Shown one piece after another: positions 4,730 to 5,490 of a stretch of DNA of 5,490 nt; the stretch's first letter is position 1, and each line of letters starts with the position of its first letter. This DNA is from Pseudomonadota bacterium (GTDB lineage Bacteria > Pseudomonadota > Alphaproteobacteria > Rhizobiales > Hyphomicrobiaceae), in NCBI GenBank assembly GCA_023428365.1, contig JAEYYQ010000581.1:1-5490 (forward strand), read 5' to 3'. Made by a program: the position numbers and the translations under genes. A model generated the notes under the pieces. The model was not told the DNA's origin. It did no database searches and worked only from the letters and a program-made list of their open reading frames with translations.

Positions 4730-5482
4730 CTAGTGGTGCATATTCACTGCATCGTTGAGGTAGATGCAGGTGAGCACGGTAAAGATGAAGGCCTGCAGGA
4801 AGGAGACGACGAACTCCAGTCCCGTGAAGGCCACCGTGAATGCCAGCGGCGCGATGCCGAAGGCTCCCAGACTGACCACGAAACCGGCAAAGACCTTAAG
4901 CATGGTATGGCCGGCCATCATGTTTGCGAACAGACGAACCGAGAGGCTGATCGGGCGGATCAGGTAGGAGATCAACTCGATGGGAACGATCAGCGGCATC
5001 AGCCAGAACGGCACGCCATCCGGCACGAACAGCTTCATGTAGCCGAAGCCATGACGGGCGAAACCGATCGCGGTAACGACCACAAACACCAGAGCCGCCA
5101 GAGCGAACGTCACGATGATGTGGCTCGTGACGGTGAAGGAGTATGGAAGCATCCCGAGCATGTTGAGCGCCAGGATGAAGATGAACAGCGTGAACACGAA
5201 CGGGAAATACTTCATTCCCGCCTGCCCTACGTTCTCGCGCACCATGTTCGCGATGAACTCGTAGCTCAGCTCCGCCAGCGACTGCATGCGCGTGGGAACC
5301 AGCGCACGGCCGCTCATCGCCACCGCGAAGAAGTCGGCGATCAGAATAACGGCAAAAACCATGAATAGAGACGAGTTGGTGAACGAGGCGTCGTGGCCGA
5401 GGATATCGAGCTCCGTCAGCCGTTTGATCTCGAACTGATACATGGGGCCATGAGCCCCCTCAGCACCGGCAGTCGTTGCCAC
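4730..5482 (-). CDS. atpB: ATP synthase F0 subunit a (proton channel)
   Basis: A 250-residue polytopic inner-membrane protein forming the two proton half-channels against the c-ring. The essential arginine is R183 in LSVRLFANMMAGH, with N187, H192, E223 and Q230 at the spacings of E. coli R210, N214, E219, H245 and Q252. The Glu/His pair is swapped (H192/E223) as in most bacteria and mitochondria. Strongly hydrophobic helices are visible around 38-55, 92-113, 121-141, 158-174, 196-216 and 220-241. It heads the visible cluster and precedes atpE by 72 bases; atpI, usual upstream partner, would lie beyond the window. The start is uncertain: GTG 5482 has AAGG directly against it with no spacing, the frame stays open to the window edge, and ATG 5443 (MYQFEIKRL) is a shorter option. 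The C-terminus is complete. Confidence 0.96.
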   Translation of the reverse strand: MATTAGAEGAHGPMYQFEIKRLTELDILGHDASFTNSSLFMVFAVILIADFFAVAMSGRALVPTRMQSLAELSYEFIANMVRENVGQAGMKYFPFVFTLFIFILALNMLGMLPYSFTVTSHIIVTFALAALVFVVVTAIGFARHGFGYMKLFVPDGVPFWLMPLIVPIELISYLIRPISLSVRLFANMMAGHTMLKVFAGFVVSLGAFGIAPLAFTVAFTGLEFVVSFLQAFIFTVLTCIYLNDAVNMHH

Positions 5483-5490
5483 CCTTGTAG

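Noticed and set aside
4733..5368. Long 211-codon open frame on the plus strand opposite atpB
   Set aside because: It is antisense to the highly conserved subunit a gene, is made of His/Glu/Arg/Gln-rich text typical of reverse-complemented membrane-protein codons, and matches no family.
1..5490. CRISPR array, insertion sequence, tRNA or rRNA gene
   Set aside because: No regularly spaced direct repeats, transposase reading frame, terminal inverted repeats or cloverleaf-like sequence was found by eye.

Overview
The window looks like chromosomal DNA from an alphaproteobacterium, most likely of the order Hyphomicrobiales (Rhizobiales). The strongest clue is the minus-strand F0 ATP synthase cluster in the order a - c - b' - b, with two different b-type subunits and no F1 genes following; this split arrangement is typical of the group. 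The GC-rich codon use, an MscS-type channel tail, a LuxR-type regulator and two candidate general-stress (EcfG-type) promoters fit the same placement. The genus cannot be read from the sequence.

Layout. The left half (1-2554) is read on the plus strand: the C-terminal end of an MscS-family mechanosensitive channel (cut by the window edge), a LuxR-type acyl-homoserine-lactone receptor/regulator (433-1185), a perfect 16-bp palindrome (1191-1206), a single-domain response regulator (1298-1747), then a two-gene unit: a conserved protein of unknown function (1915-2415 plus stop) and a 44-codon single-pass membrane protein (2420-2554). The two-gene unit has its own GGAAC-N16-TGTT promoter candidate and ends in a strong hairpin terminator (2575-2603) that can serve both strands.

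The right half is read on the minus strand. Nearest the terminator is a small exported proline/tyrosine-rich protein (3066-2614) with a consensus TATAAT box. After a gap of about 230 bases holding that promoter and the probable atp terminator comes the F0 cluster atpB-atpE-atpF'-atpF (5482-3296). Its genes build the membrane proton channel: subunit a and the c-ring carry protons, and the b/b' pair forms the peripheral stalk that holds F1 in place. The short gaps on both sides of atpE each contain an inverted repeat able to form an RNA hairpin.

Several longer reading frames were shortened: the regulator, response regulator, unknown protein, exported protein and atpE all have internal ATG starts with better ribosome binding sites, and two of the longer versions would overlap the promoter candidates. 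Nothing in the window looks like a mobile element, CRISPR array, or RNA gene. The most interesting material is the plus-strand signalling/stress block, not the ATP synthase genes, which are conventional.
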